64,000 bases of DNA. Origin: Prorocentrum cordatum. Taxonomy: Eukaryota; Sar; Dinophyceae; Prorocentrales; Prorocentraceae. Below the pieces are notes generated by a model that did not search any database, was not told the origin of the DNA, and was given only the letters and a program-made list of their open reading frames with translations. How positions within the stretch are numbered: the stretch's first letter is position 1; each line of letters opens with the position of its first letter. Made by a program: the position numbers and the translations under genes. Below are positions 54,298-62,490 of this stretch, piece by piece. The DNA is taken from NCBI GenBank assembly GCA_963575745.1, contig CAUYUJ010016292.1, positions 147,051 to 211,050 of the forward strand, in the 5' to 3' direction.

Positions 54298-54415
54298 TCT
54301 GCTCATTTTTCGCCGCCAGAGATGAACCACATATCCGATAGCACTGAAGGGCCTGCGAGCTGACCAGAGGCGTCACACAGATCGGAGGCACCCGAAGACA
54401 TTTATCAGGATCCCC
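54298..54415 (-). repeat. Internal repeat B1 of the DIRS/PAT-like element
   Basis: 118 bp direct repeat of B2. Together with A2 it forms the B1-A2 junction expected to mimic the joined ends of a circular intermediate. Confidence 0.88.
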
Positions 54416-54514
54416 AATCCCAAATTCGTGGAAATGGCCAACGGCCTACGCGAAGCGCTGAAATAACAGCTCACATATATGTTCTACAAATAATTGCGGA
54501 TATGGTTGGACAAC

Positions 54515-57500
54515 TCAAGTCTTGTATTTCCCCATTGCACTCTTACCTGCAAGTTGCTCGTGTCTCTTATTAGTGGCCGAGCACCTGCCTCTACTCTTGA
54601 CACATCTCTTGATAGCCGAGAGCTCTGGACATTCAAAAGCCAGCAGGGACGTGTTTTTCTGCCACGGCGTCCCATACTGGCAAAAGCTAGAGGTATACAT
54701 TTCGGCCCCGAGACGCTTGAGCGAGTTGAAAGGACGGGTCAGCCAAATTCTAGAGGTGAATGGATTCTCAATGACGACGCGCACATTGGCAAGGATGCAC
54801 GCGCGGGCGAGCGTGGCCGATGCACGCATCAACGTGTTGCCTAGGCGGACCTTCGCAGAATCCTTGTCACAGAAGCCGGGGGCGCCGAGCAGCCCTGGCC
54901 CCGAATCTCGGAGGGGGGCGGGACCAGCCCCCCCTCTCCGAGCTCTGGACCAGGAGGTGCAAGGGGTCCCCAGCCAGACGAGACGGCAGGCAGGCGAGAC
55001 AGCGAGCTCAAGGAGGGCCGCCCAGGCCTCCGGTCTGAGGATGTCTTGGCTGGCCGAGTGCGCAATGCCGAAGGTGTAGACGCGGTAGCCTCTGCGGGCC
55101 AGCTCGAGCGAGAGGCGACGGCAGCCGGCGAAGACCTCGATGCAGTAGCCGCGCCTCTTGCGGACACCAGGCGGCGGCTCAAAGACGCCGTGAGGGCGCT
55201 TGGCAGCGATTGCAGGGCAGCCAGAGCCGCCGTCATCACGGCCCGCGGCAGCTGGGCCTCTTCTCGCTGAAGCCGGGCCGCCGCCTCGTAACGTCTCATC
55301 GAGGCGTCGGCACTCCAGCGGCCGCGCTGCTTGACCTCCAGCGGCGCCCTCGCATTCTCCCTCGTGTCCTCCGACGGCCCGCCGTGCCTCATCTGGTACA
55401 AGCCATGCAGCTTCGTCATCCCGAGGCGCAGCTGGGCGGCCCTGAACAGCGCGGCGAAAGAGACCATCGAGAACGGGAAGATCCTCTGGCTGGTCGCCAG
55501 CTTCGCTGCGATCAGCAGCGCCTCGCCGACGAAGAGCCTTCTCGGATGGTCGATCATCAGGCTCTCGTTCGTCGCCATGGTCTTCGACGTCTGGCCTCTC
55601 TCCTCGGGGTGAAGGTTCAGAGCGACGAAGGGCGAGGTCGGGAACAGCGGCGCCACCACGTCCGCCACCTGAAGGTAGAGCCCCTCCGAGGGCCTCAGGT
55701 AGCACGCGAAGCACAGCACCACCAGCAGCGCTGCCAGCGGCTCGCCCCAGTCCAGCATCACCTGCGCCACCGCGACCACGACCAGCCAGGGCATCGGCGG
55801 CCGAGTGACCGCCGGCTCCAGGCGCGACCAGGCCAGGAGGGCCCGCGACGTGCGGGGCAGCGAGGCTCCCCCTCTGCCCGCCGACGGGATAGTCGCCTGC
55901 CAGGCCGCGTAGAGCACCTGCCCCGCGGAACGGTCGTCGCCGTCGGTGTACATCTCCTGCGCCAGCTCGGCCATCGCGAAATCGGCGGACTCCAGCGAGG
56001 TCACCAGCAAGCCCCGGAGGAGGCAGAAGGTGGCCAGCCTGCGCAGGGCGCCGAGGCACCTCGGCCACGACTGCGCCTTGACGGCAGCGAGCGCCATCGC
56101 GTTGGCCACTCCCAAGCCAAATAGGCGCGCGACCTCCACGATGTCTGTCACGAGCTCCGGCGACAAGGGCAGCGACCTGGTCTGCTTGGCAAGGCCCCTG
56201 GACGAAGCAGGGCGCCTCAGGACCGCAGAGGAGCGCGTCCGAGCCCTCCCAGAGCCGCGAGCCACCATCCGCCGCGTTCAGCTCGGACGGGTGCCACCGA
56301 TGGTGCACCCGCACGTCGCCTGCGAGTGTAAGTGCGAGAAGACGCCTGCAGATCCTCAACAATCCTGGAGCGGAGGACCTGCCTTTCTCTGAAGCCAAAA
56401 TGAGCGATAGATTATCCCCAAGATGAAGAAGTGAGCAGCCGAAAGACGCCAGAGAACGGAGCTGGTGCCTGAGGGCTGCCACGGAGCCCCTACCTTCGAG
56501 TGCCATGATGTTTTCGACCACCAGGAAACGAGCTGCGAAGTCGAGCTGCCAATCCTTGGGATCCAAGAGCTCCTGAGGGATCTCGATGAAGATGGGGTTC
56601 TCGTCCCAGACCTCTGGAGCCTTGACGGGTTCCACCGGCTTGACAATGTTGATGCTGCTGAAAACGTCCGAGCCCAAGAGCGCATGATCGCGAGCCCTGA
56701 TAGCGGGGGCCCCAGCCTTGTACCTAGACTTCTCCTTGAAGGATCCAAGCGACCTGACGACCTCGGAGCCCAGCATCCGCGAGCACACGGCATACCCAGA
56801 CAGACGCGCGTCCGACGAGGTGACCCTGGGGCTCCATGGTCTATCGAGCCGCGCCCGGCAGAACGGCAGCAGCGCGAGGAACCACCTGATCACCCTGCAC
56901 ACCGACCCCCAGACACGGCAGCGGCTGACGGCGTGAGCCGAGATGAAGGAGTAGACGTGATGGAAGATAACGAACATTTCACGACGCAAAAGGCAAAGGT
57001 GGGTGCAGTGGCCCACGAACCGCTCCAAAGCTTTGCCGCCGATGCAAGGACGCCGAAGAAGCCAGAGCCCTGCGGCCCTCAGCAACTCCAGCTTGCGATC
57101 CGTGGGCACGACGAGCTTCTCGCGCCCCATGACCTTGTAGCCCAGAGTGACGGCGTCAACCGAGGGCCCCGAGATCTCATGGACAACGAACCCGATGCTC
57201 CTGAAGTGATTGACCAACTCATCCCGCATCTTCCCTGTGCGCTGCGCGTCGGAGCCCACGACGTTGATGTTGTCGGCGTAGGCAAGCAGCGCAGGCCGGC
57301 CGTCCGACATGTCGGGCGCAGGGCGCTCGTCACTCAAGATGCGATCTACGGGCACCGCCCGGCTGCAAACGGACTGGTGATAGACCGCGCGCTGAGCAAC
57401 CCACATCGCCCAGCTCCAGCCCATCGGTACCACAGCCAAGCAGGGCGACACCATGCTGCCCTCTGGGAGCGCTGAGATGTCCGACGGCAGCCTGCACTTG

Positions 57501-58483
57501 GTCCTAAGCAGGCTGACATCGAGCGCTGGCAGGGCGAAGAACTCTGACAGCTCCTCAGAGATGCCCAAGTGGTAGAAGTAGTTCTTCAAATCCGCCTGGG
57601 CGGTGAACACCTCCTCCTCCGGGCCGAACTCGAGATCCGCCAACTTGCTCCCAGAGGACATGTTCATCTTTGGGCATCTGGCGAAACGAGTATTGACCGC
57701 TCTGCAGTCCCATACGATCCGCAACTGCCCTGACTTCTCACGAACAAAGAACGGCGTGATGAGGTCCTGAGCGTCCGTCGAATACCTCAGCATGTTCGCG
57801 CGGTCCAGTCGCGCCACGAAGTCAGCATACTTGTGCGCGTCTGCGGCCAGCGTCGGGTCCATGTAGGGAATCACAGGGGCCTCACTCTCACAACGCTGGC
57901 CGAACTCATCCTCAGATAGCATCATGCGCGCTCGGAACTCCCTCAGGCAACGCGCCCCCTCGGGATCGAGAACATCAAGTGCGGCTGGAGGCTGCTCCAA
58001 TTCCTCCGGAACCGCGATCCGCGTAGCGTCATCTCTGGCCACAGTACTTGGAACCTCCCCACTGTCGTAGACGAGGTCGGAGCCGAGAAGCTCGCGGACG
58101 GCTTCTCGTTGCTGCGAAAAAGAAGGCACTCGAGCGGGATCAACATGCCTCAAAACTGTGCGCCGAGCCGCTGCTTGGGCCGCGCTCCTGTCCGCCGGGG
58201 GCGGCGCCTGCGCCGAGGAAGATGGCGTGCCGTAGAGCTCGTTCAAGGCCTCGATGCACTCATTGGCCCTGACTCCCTTGGCGTGCCGATGTCGTAGGCG
58301 CTGGCGAACGGAGCGAGAGAGATGCGGGGCGCCCGGCGTCGCCTCCTCAAAAATCGGGAGCGGGAAGAGCTCCCTGGGCACACGCCTCCCCTTGCTACCC
58401 TGCGTCGGCAGGGGGTAGCTGGGGTGGCGAGCAAGGGGGGGCGGCGGGCCCAATCGCCGCCCCCTCGGCCCGCGGCGCGTCAT
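54515..58483 (-). CDS. RT-RNase H-C5-methyltransferase polyprotein
   Basis: An uninterrupted 1322-residue frame. Its ATG at 58483 overlaps the gag-like stop as ATGA, which suggests coupled translation. RT: FFVREKSGQLRIVWDCRAVN at 245-264, motif A D298 (TAQADLKNYFYHLGI), motif B VPMGWSWAMWVAQ (352-364), motif C YADN (402-405) where the second Asp is Asn. RNase H ~555-745: D558 (SSDARLSGYAVC), D690 (LGDN), D739 (NAADGGSR). Residues ~770-1090 are Gly/Ala/Arg-rich and are the shadow of the recombinase frame. C-terminus ~1110-1300 is a cytosine-C5 methyltransferase-like domain: IEVFAGCRRLS (motif I), GTPCTSWSRAR with the nucleophile Cys1175 (motif IV), VVIENPFTSRIW (motif VI, ENP for ENV) and CQYGTPWQKNT. 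DIRS elements often carry a methyltransferase domain, usually described as N6-adenine type. Confidence 0.88.
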   Translation of the reverse strand: MTRRGPRGRRLGPPPPLARHPSYPLPTQGSKGRRVPRELFPLPIFEEATPGAPHLSRSVRQRLRHRHAKGVRANECIEALNELYGTPSSSAQAPPPADRSAAQAAARRTVLRHVDPARVPSFSQQREAVRELLGSDLVYDSGEVPSTVARDDATRIAVPEELEQPPAALDVLDPEGARCLREFRARMMLSEDEFGQRCESEAPVIPYMDPTLAADAHKYADFVARLDRANMLRYSTDAQDLITPFFVREKSGQLRIVWDCRAVNTRFARCPKMNMSSGSKLADLEFGPEEEVFTAQADLKNYFYHLGISEELSEFFALPALDVSLLRTKCRLPSDISALPEGSMVSPCLAVVPMGWSWAMWVAQRAVYHQSVCSRAVPVDRILSDERPAPDMSDGRPALLAYADNINVVGSDAQRTGKMRDELVNHFRSIGFVVHEISGPSVDAVTLGYKVMGREKLVVPTDRKLELLRAAGLWLLRRPCIGGKALERFVGHCTHLCLLRREMFVIFHHVYSFISAHAVSRCRVWGSVCRVIRWFLALLPFCRARLDRPWSPRVTSSDARLSGYAVCSRMLGSEVVRSLGSFKEKSRYKAGAPAIRARDHALLGSDVFSSINIVKPVEPVKAPEVWDENPIFIEIPQELLDPKDWQLDFAARFLVVENIMALEGRGSVAALRHQLRSLASFGCSLLHLGDNLSLILASEKGRSSAPGLLRICRRLLALTLAGDVRVHHRWHPSELNAADGGSRLWEGSDALLCGPEAPCFVQGPCQADQVAALVAGARDRHRGGRAPIWLGSGQRDGARCRQGAVVAEVPRRPAQAGHLLPPPGLAGDLAGVRRFRDGRAGAGDVHRRRRPFRGAGALRGLAGDYPVGGQRGSLAAPHVAGPPGLVAPGAGGHSAADALAGRGRGGAGDAGLGRAAGSAAGGAVLRVLPEALGGALPSGGGRGGAAVPDLALRRSEPSPRGERPDVEDHGDEREPDDRPSEKALRRRGAADRSEAGDQPEDLPVLDGLFRRAVQGRPAAPRDDEAAWLVPDEARRAVGGHEGECEGAAGGQAARPLECRRLDETLRGGGPASARRGPAAAGRDDGGSGCPAIAAKRPHGVFEPPPGVRKRRGYCIEVFAGCRRLSLELARRGYRVYTFGIAHSASQDILRPEAWAALLELAVSPACRLVWLGTPCTSWSRARRGGAGPAPLRDSGPGLLGAPGFCDKDSAKVRLGNTLMRASATLARACILANVRVVIENPFTSRIWLTRPFNSLKRLGAEMYTSSFCQYGTPWQKNTSLLAFECPELSAIKRCVKSRGRCSATNKRHEQLAGKSAMGKYKT
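54841..56268 (-). CDS. Tyrosine recombinase nested in the polyprotein gene
   Basis: Would integrate the circular cDNA. An ATG at 56268 opens a 475-residue frame just as the RNase H domain ends, in a frame different from RT and methyltransferase. Catalytic positions: Arg192 (CYLRPSEGLYLQ), Lys229 (GQTSKT), Arg294 with His295 (LYQMRHGGPS), Trp318 (QRGRWSADAS) and the nucleophile Tyr327 (MRRYEAA). The His normally three residues before the second Arg is Tyr (YQMR). Sense seems to end near residue 355; the last ~120 residues overlap the methyltransferase and are probably shadow. Full overlap of recombinase and RT/RNase H frames is also known in DIRS-1. A pair of compensating indels is the alternative. 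Confidence 0.85.
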   Translation of the reverse strand: MVARGSGRARTRSSAVLRRPASSRGLAKQTRSLPLSPELVTDIVEVARLFGLGVANAMALAAVKAQSWPRCLGALRRLATFCLLRGLLVTSLESADFAMAELAQEMYTDGDDRSAGQVLYAAWQATIPSAGRGGASLPRTSRALLAWSRLEPAVTRPPMPWLVVVAVAQVMLDWGEPLAALLVVLCFACYLRPSEGLYLQVADVVAPLFPTSPFVALNLHPEERGQTSKTMATNESLMIDHPRRLFVGEALLIAAKLATSQRIFPFSMVSFAALFRAAQLRLGMTKLHGLYQMRHGGPSEDTRENARAPLEVKQRGRWSADASMRRYEAAARLQREEAQLPRAVMTAALAALQSLPSALTASLSRRLVSARGAATASRSSPAAVASRSSWPAEATASTPSALRTRPAKTSSDRRPGRPSLSSLSRLPAVSSGWGPLAPPGPELGEGGLVPPPSEIRGQGCSAPPASVTRILRRSA

Positions 58484-59862
58484 TGGCCCCCGCCGCCTCC
58501 GGCAGGCGGCTGGCCACTTCCTCTGCCACGACCCTTGCTGCGTGCGACGGCCTCCTCCCTCGCCTTGCGAGCCTCCTTCATGATCGCTGCCTCTTGCTTG
58601 AGCTGGTCTGCGACGTGGGCCAACAGGCCCGGCGAGATCGCCGCGCCTCCTGCACGACGGCTCCAGCCCATGAACTGATCGGCGGCCGTGTAGTCGGGCT
58701 GGCTTGGCGAGACTCCGTGGGCCTCCTTGATCAGGGCGAGCCTCCTCGACATGAGTTCGAACGCGAGCAACGACGGGCAGTTCAGCTGGTCATGCATCAC
58801 CGCCGCGTCGAACATCCTGCTAAACACCTCATGCTCGTAGACGCTCCTGTCCCCCGACGGCACCTTCGAGAGGCGGACCCAGTTCTCGCGGGCGTGGGAG
58901 GCACTGTTCCCGTTGTCCCTCACATGCTTCATGAACCAGGACCGTCCTTGGACCCTGCAAGTCCCAGCCGCCAGGGATCGGCTCCTTAGACGAGCTGGCA
59001 ACCGCATCGTCCCATGTGCGACGGCGCTCGCCTTGCACATCATGTTTCACCGCCATCGCGCGGGCGTCGCCCTTCGCCAGCACCAGCGCGTCGGCGACCG
59101 AGAGCAGCGCCACTGAGATGGATACCCCAGCCCCGTGGACGATGGCACGATCTCCAAGGCTGAGGGCGCCAACTGGGAGTTGGTGGCAGACGAGGTCCCC
59201 GATCGAGTAGCCAGCACGATCCTCCAACGCGTACCACAGCAGTTGCCTGGCGGCGGCACCAGCGCTCCTCCAGGCGCAGCGGCGGCTGCGGCGGCACCGC
59301 CGCCCAGCCCGGGCGGGATGCCGAGCGCGGCGCCCGCGGCGGCGCCGTCGACGCCGGCGGCGGCCTCGCGGCCTGGGGGCACGAGCGCTCCTGCCCCAGG
59401 GGCCGGCGCTGCCCCCCCGGCGGGCACCACCGCTCCCGCCGCCAGGGGCGCGGGCGCGGCGGCTGCCGCCGCGACACCGGCACCCGCGGCTGCCGCCCCT
59501 GCTGCCGCGCCGGGCGGGTTGTAGTGCGCGACGAGCGGGAGCGGCGCGCACTGCACGCCTAGGGTGTGGGCCCCCAGCATCGCGTACGCGTCGACGACGG
59601 CCTGAGCTGGCGCGGCCCTGAAGCCATAGATCTGAGCCGCCACCACTCCTGCAGGAACCTCCAGCGCGTGCGACAGGATGTGCACACTCTCGAAGTCCAA
59701 GCCCACTGCATACGTCTCCTCATAGTGGTCCTGGTCGGGCGTCACCCCGTAGCAGTCGGCGGTCCCTGGACGGACAGCCACCACCAGTCGAACATGATGC
59801 ACGACGGGGCCTGGCACGCCCCGATACCTCACCAGCACATAGTCCCGAGGGTTAAGCGCCAT
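58480..59862 (-). pseudogene. Gag-like gene with two frameshifts
   Basis: Starts at the ATG at 59862 (MALNPRDYVLVRYRG), overlapping the stop of the preceding small ORF by 11 nt. The first ~200 residues are ordinary and then Ala/Gly/Pro-rich. Near 59240 sense moves to a second frame (RQLLWYALEDRAGYSIGDLV..VKHDVQGERRRTWDDA). Near 58940 it moves to a third (WFMKHVRDNGNSASHAREN..EHEVFSRMFDAAVMHDQLNC), ending at 58480 with a charged KEARKAREEAVARSKGRGRG tail that could bind RNA. The TGA overlaps the polyprotein ATG (ATGA). Position and basic tail suggest the structural (gag) protein. No zinc knuckle is seen. Two slips imply this copy is not autonomous. Confidence 0.7.
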
Positions 59863-60250
59863 CGTGACGCACGGCGGAGCCTCGGCTGCGGACGAAGGTG
59901 AGCTGCGCCTGCGCCTGCTGCCTCAGCACCGTCGCGTCGTCCGTCACCGCCACCTGCGGCACGGGCGAGTGCCCTACCCGCACCTCGCGGGTCGGCAGCC
60001 CCCACAGCGCGCCCAGCAGGTAGGCGCCGATGATGAGCAGCGCCACCAACAGCGCGCCGCCAGCCACCGCCAGCGGAGAGGGCGTCGGGCAGACGCACGT
60101 CGAGGCGGGCACCGCTGGGCAGTACACGACAGGCGCACAGGTCGGGCACGGATGGGTCGCGCCCCACAGGGCCGCCCCGGTGCTGATCCCGCGCGCGAGC
60201 TCCAGGATCGTGGCGCGGGCCACTTGCAGAGCCGAAAAAACTTGAGCCAT
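59852..60250 (-). CDS. Small membrane protein of the DIRS/PAT-like element
   Basis: 132 residues from the ATG at 60250 (MAQVFSALQVARA), which lies inside terminal repeat A1; the frame is open 22 codons further up into the repeat. After an amphipathic start comes a Cys/Pro-rich segment (HPCPTCAPVVYCP, TCVCP). A strong hydrophobic helix follows at about 68-95 (LAVAGGALLVALLIIGAYLL), then a polar C-terminus (RQQAQAQLTFVRSRG). One membrane pass is likely. Its stop overlaps the start of the gag-like gene by 11 nt. A membrane protein is not part of the standard DIRS gene set as I know it. The function is unknown. Confidence 0.65.
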   Translation of the reverse strand: MAQVFSALQVARATILELARGISTGAALWGATHPCPTCAPVVYCPAVPASTCVCPTPSPLAVAGGALLVALLIIGAYLLGALWGLPTREVRVGHSPVPQVAVTDDATVLRQQAQAQLTFVRSRGSAVRHDGA

Positions 60251-60321
60251 CGTGTCAATGGACCGATGCTGCAAGGACGGCGGTGCTCCAACACCGCAGA
60301 CAACATTCCCGAGCAAGCACA
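60233..60321 (-). repeat. Terminal repeat A1 of the DIRS/PAT-like element (cut by gap)
   Basis: 89 bp matching 54200-54287 with one substitution and one extra A. It runs directly into the run of N, so its outer boundary is unknown. Confidence 0.9.
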
Positions 60322-60421
60322 NNNNNNNNNNNNNNNNNNNNNNNNNNNNNNNNNNNNNNNNNNNNNNNNNNNNNNNNNNNNNNNNNNNNNNNNNNNNNNN
60401 NNNNNNNNNNNNNNNNNNNNN
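60322..60421. other. Assembly gap of 100 N
   Basis: Exactly 100 N, a nominal scaffold gap. Its left edge is the terminal repeat of the DIRS/PAT-like element and its right edge is a C/TCC tract, both hard to assemble. Frames crossing it are meaningless. Confidence 0.98.
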
Positions 60422-60480
60422 CCCTCCCCCTCCCCCTCCTCCTCCTCCTCCTCTTCATCCTCCTCTTCCTCCTCCCGAGC
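60422..60480. repeat. CCCTCC/TCC tract
   Basis: C- and TCC-rich repeat at the right edge of the gap. Confidence 0.85.
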
Positions 60481-60689
60481 CTCCAGGTCGTCGCGCCCCG
60501 GGGCCACGCGGACGGCGATGTTCATGCACGACGAGGTCGGGAATCTGGTATTTCTGTGACGCCGAGCTCGCGCAGAACGAACTGTAGGAAAACGCGAGCG
60601 AGCCTTCCCTGCAACTGGGCTGGCCGCGAGCCACCCCCACCTGCAGCACCGAAGCCTGCATCACCATTGCCAGCATCGCCGTTGGCGTG

Positions 60690-61175
60690 TCTGCGGGCGT
60701 CTCCCGTCTCCCCCCCGAAGCGCCGACCACGACCTCCCCCGTGTGAGCGACGATCAAAAACGGGTCTTGCGCGAGATGACATAGCCGATGAGCGACAAAA
60801 GCGCCCCACAATACTTCGGGGGGGGGCCTGAGTTTGAAGGGCCACAGGCCTGGCTCAGATCGTCGCGTCTCCCCCCCGAAGCGCCGACCGCGGCACCCCT
60901 GACGTGAACGCCGCGCCGTTTGTTCCCGACGCGCCCAGGTGGACGACGCCGACATCGCGGCAGGCCCACGGCAAGCCCTGCGCCCCGCGCCCCAGAGAGA
61001 CGCCGCCGCCGCCGCGGCAAACACCACAGCGAGCCCGTGGCGCCCGAGGGGGCGTTTGCCCTGGTGCCCGCGGCGCCCTCCCCAAGACGCAGGGCCGCGC
61101 GTCGGAACAAACGGCGCGTCGACGTGCGAGCGACGACCATCAGCGGGTCCTGCGCGAGATGGCATAGCGACCTTA
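60690..61175. repeat. Diverged local duplications
   Basis: GCGTCTCCC..CCCGAAGCGCCGACC occurs at about 60700 and 60862. GCGACGA.CA..A.CGGGTC.TGCGCGAGATG.CATAGC occurs at about 60748 and 61130. No gene is recognised between 60480 and 61560. Confidence 0.65.
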
Positions 61176-61564
61176 CGCGGCGGCTTGCGTGGGCCGCCAG
61201 CGCGGCAGGCTGCAATGGGGAAGAGGGCGCTCGCGCGCGACCTCGCGCGGGCAGCTTCCGCGCGGAGGTCGGCGCAAACGGCCCGTGTTTTTTGTTGCGC
61301 CGCCCGTGTAATTCCAATCGATCGAGATTTCGACCAGCGCCCATCGAATCTGATCGATGGGGCCAAAATGGACCCACTCGGGCCCCCAGAACCTGTCCAC
61401 ATCCATTGCCGCGGGGTCGCGTCCCGGGATCCTGGGAAGCGACGGATCTGGATGCTTACCCGCACGTGCGGGACATCCGCATCGACCGCGCCCCGAGATC
61501 CCAAGGGCACGGCTCAGAAGCGGTGAATGTGGACGCATTCTGGCGGCGGAACTTTGGCCCCCTC

Positions 61565-61670
61565 AAGCCCCCCCCTCCTCCTCCTCCTCCTCCACCTCCT
61601 CCTCCTCCTCCTCCTCCTCCGCCTCCTCCTCCTCCGCCTCCTCCTCCTCCTCCTCCCTGTTGGACCGCGG
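61565..61670. repeat. TCC tract
   Basis: TCC repeats with ACC and GCC interruptions. Confidence 0.9.
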
Positions 61671-61919
61671 GCGGCGCGCCGGCGCACCTGGCCCGCGCGG
61701 TGCCACACCGCGCACGCTGTCCAGAGGAGGAGGCCCTACCCACGCGGCGAGCGCGAGGCGGTGGTCGCGCGGCGGAGGGGGAGAGCGAAAAGAGTGCCCT
61801 GAGATAGGGCGGCGAGATCGATACAGGATCCCAGGTCGAGGGTTCACAGACCCCCCCCCCCCAGATGAGATGGGCCCCAGGGTTCCACAGGCCCCCCCCA
61901 CCCGATGGGATGGAGGGGG

Positions 61920-61985
61920 GGCAACGACGACGCCGACGCCGACGCCGACGACGCCTACGCCGACGACGCCGGCGGCGACGACCCC
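61920..61985. repeat. GACGCC/CGACGC repeat
   Basis: ACGACGACGCCGACGCCGAC-type words. The flanking DNA has long G and C runs (61850-61860, 61895-61920, 62131-62140). Confidence 0.8.
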
Positions 61986-62277
61986 TCACCCACAGGGTGA
62001 GGGAGGAGGGGTACACCGTCACCCTCCACCACGCCACGCCCACAGGGCCACGACCACAGGGGAGGGGGGGAGCGATCCCCATCCAGTGGGGGAGGGGGTT
62101 CGATCCCATATGCGTGGGTGAGGAGGGTAGTGGGGGGGGGGGGCAACCCTGGATCATGCATGTCCACCTCCGCTGGCCAGGCCCATCCTGAGACCAGGAG
62201 CCGTGTACATAACCCCAGGAAGCATTTAAGACCCCCCCCTCCGGCAAATCGATAACCCTTCCGCACCATCATCCATA

Positions 62278-62490
<213 letters not shown>

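Larger units (their letters stand above)
54033..60321 (-). mobile_element. DIRS/PAT-like tyrosine-recombinase retrotransposon with C5-methyltransferase
   Basis: About 6.3 kb, read on the minus strand. Order: A1 repeat (60321-60233); small membrane ORF; gag-like gene; RT-RNase H-methyltransferase ORF with a tyrosine recombinase ORF nested in another frame; then B1 (54415-54298), A2 (54287-54200) and B2 (54150-54033). The layout A1-ORFs-B1-A2-B2 is the split direct repeat arrangement known for PAT-like and Ngaro elements of the DIRS order, which integrate by recombinase rather than integrase and leave no target duplication. The A copies differ at two positions over 89 bp and the B copies at two of 118, so the element is fairly young, though gag is frameshifted. 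The outer edge of A1 is lost in the assembly gap. Confidence 0.88.

Noticed and set aside
55200-56230. Middle ~320 codons of the 1322-codon frame as a real domain
   Set aside because: The Gly/Ala/Arg-rich composition is the shadow of the recombinase frame. I keep it only as a linker.
60283-60831. ORFs spanning the run of N
   Set aside because: They pass through unknown sequence and have no defined translation.
61355-61375. CCATTTTGGC near 61365 (minus) as a leader relic
   Set aside because: A ten-base core without the leader's flanks, with no gene downstream; expected by chance.
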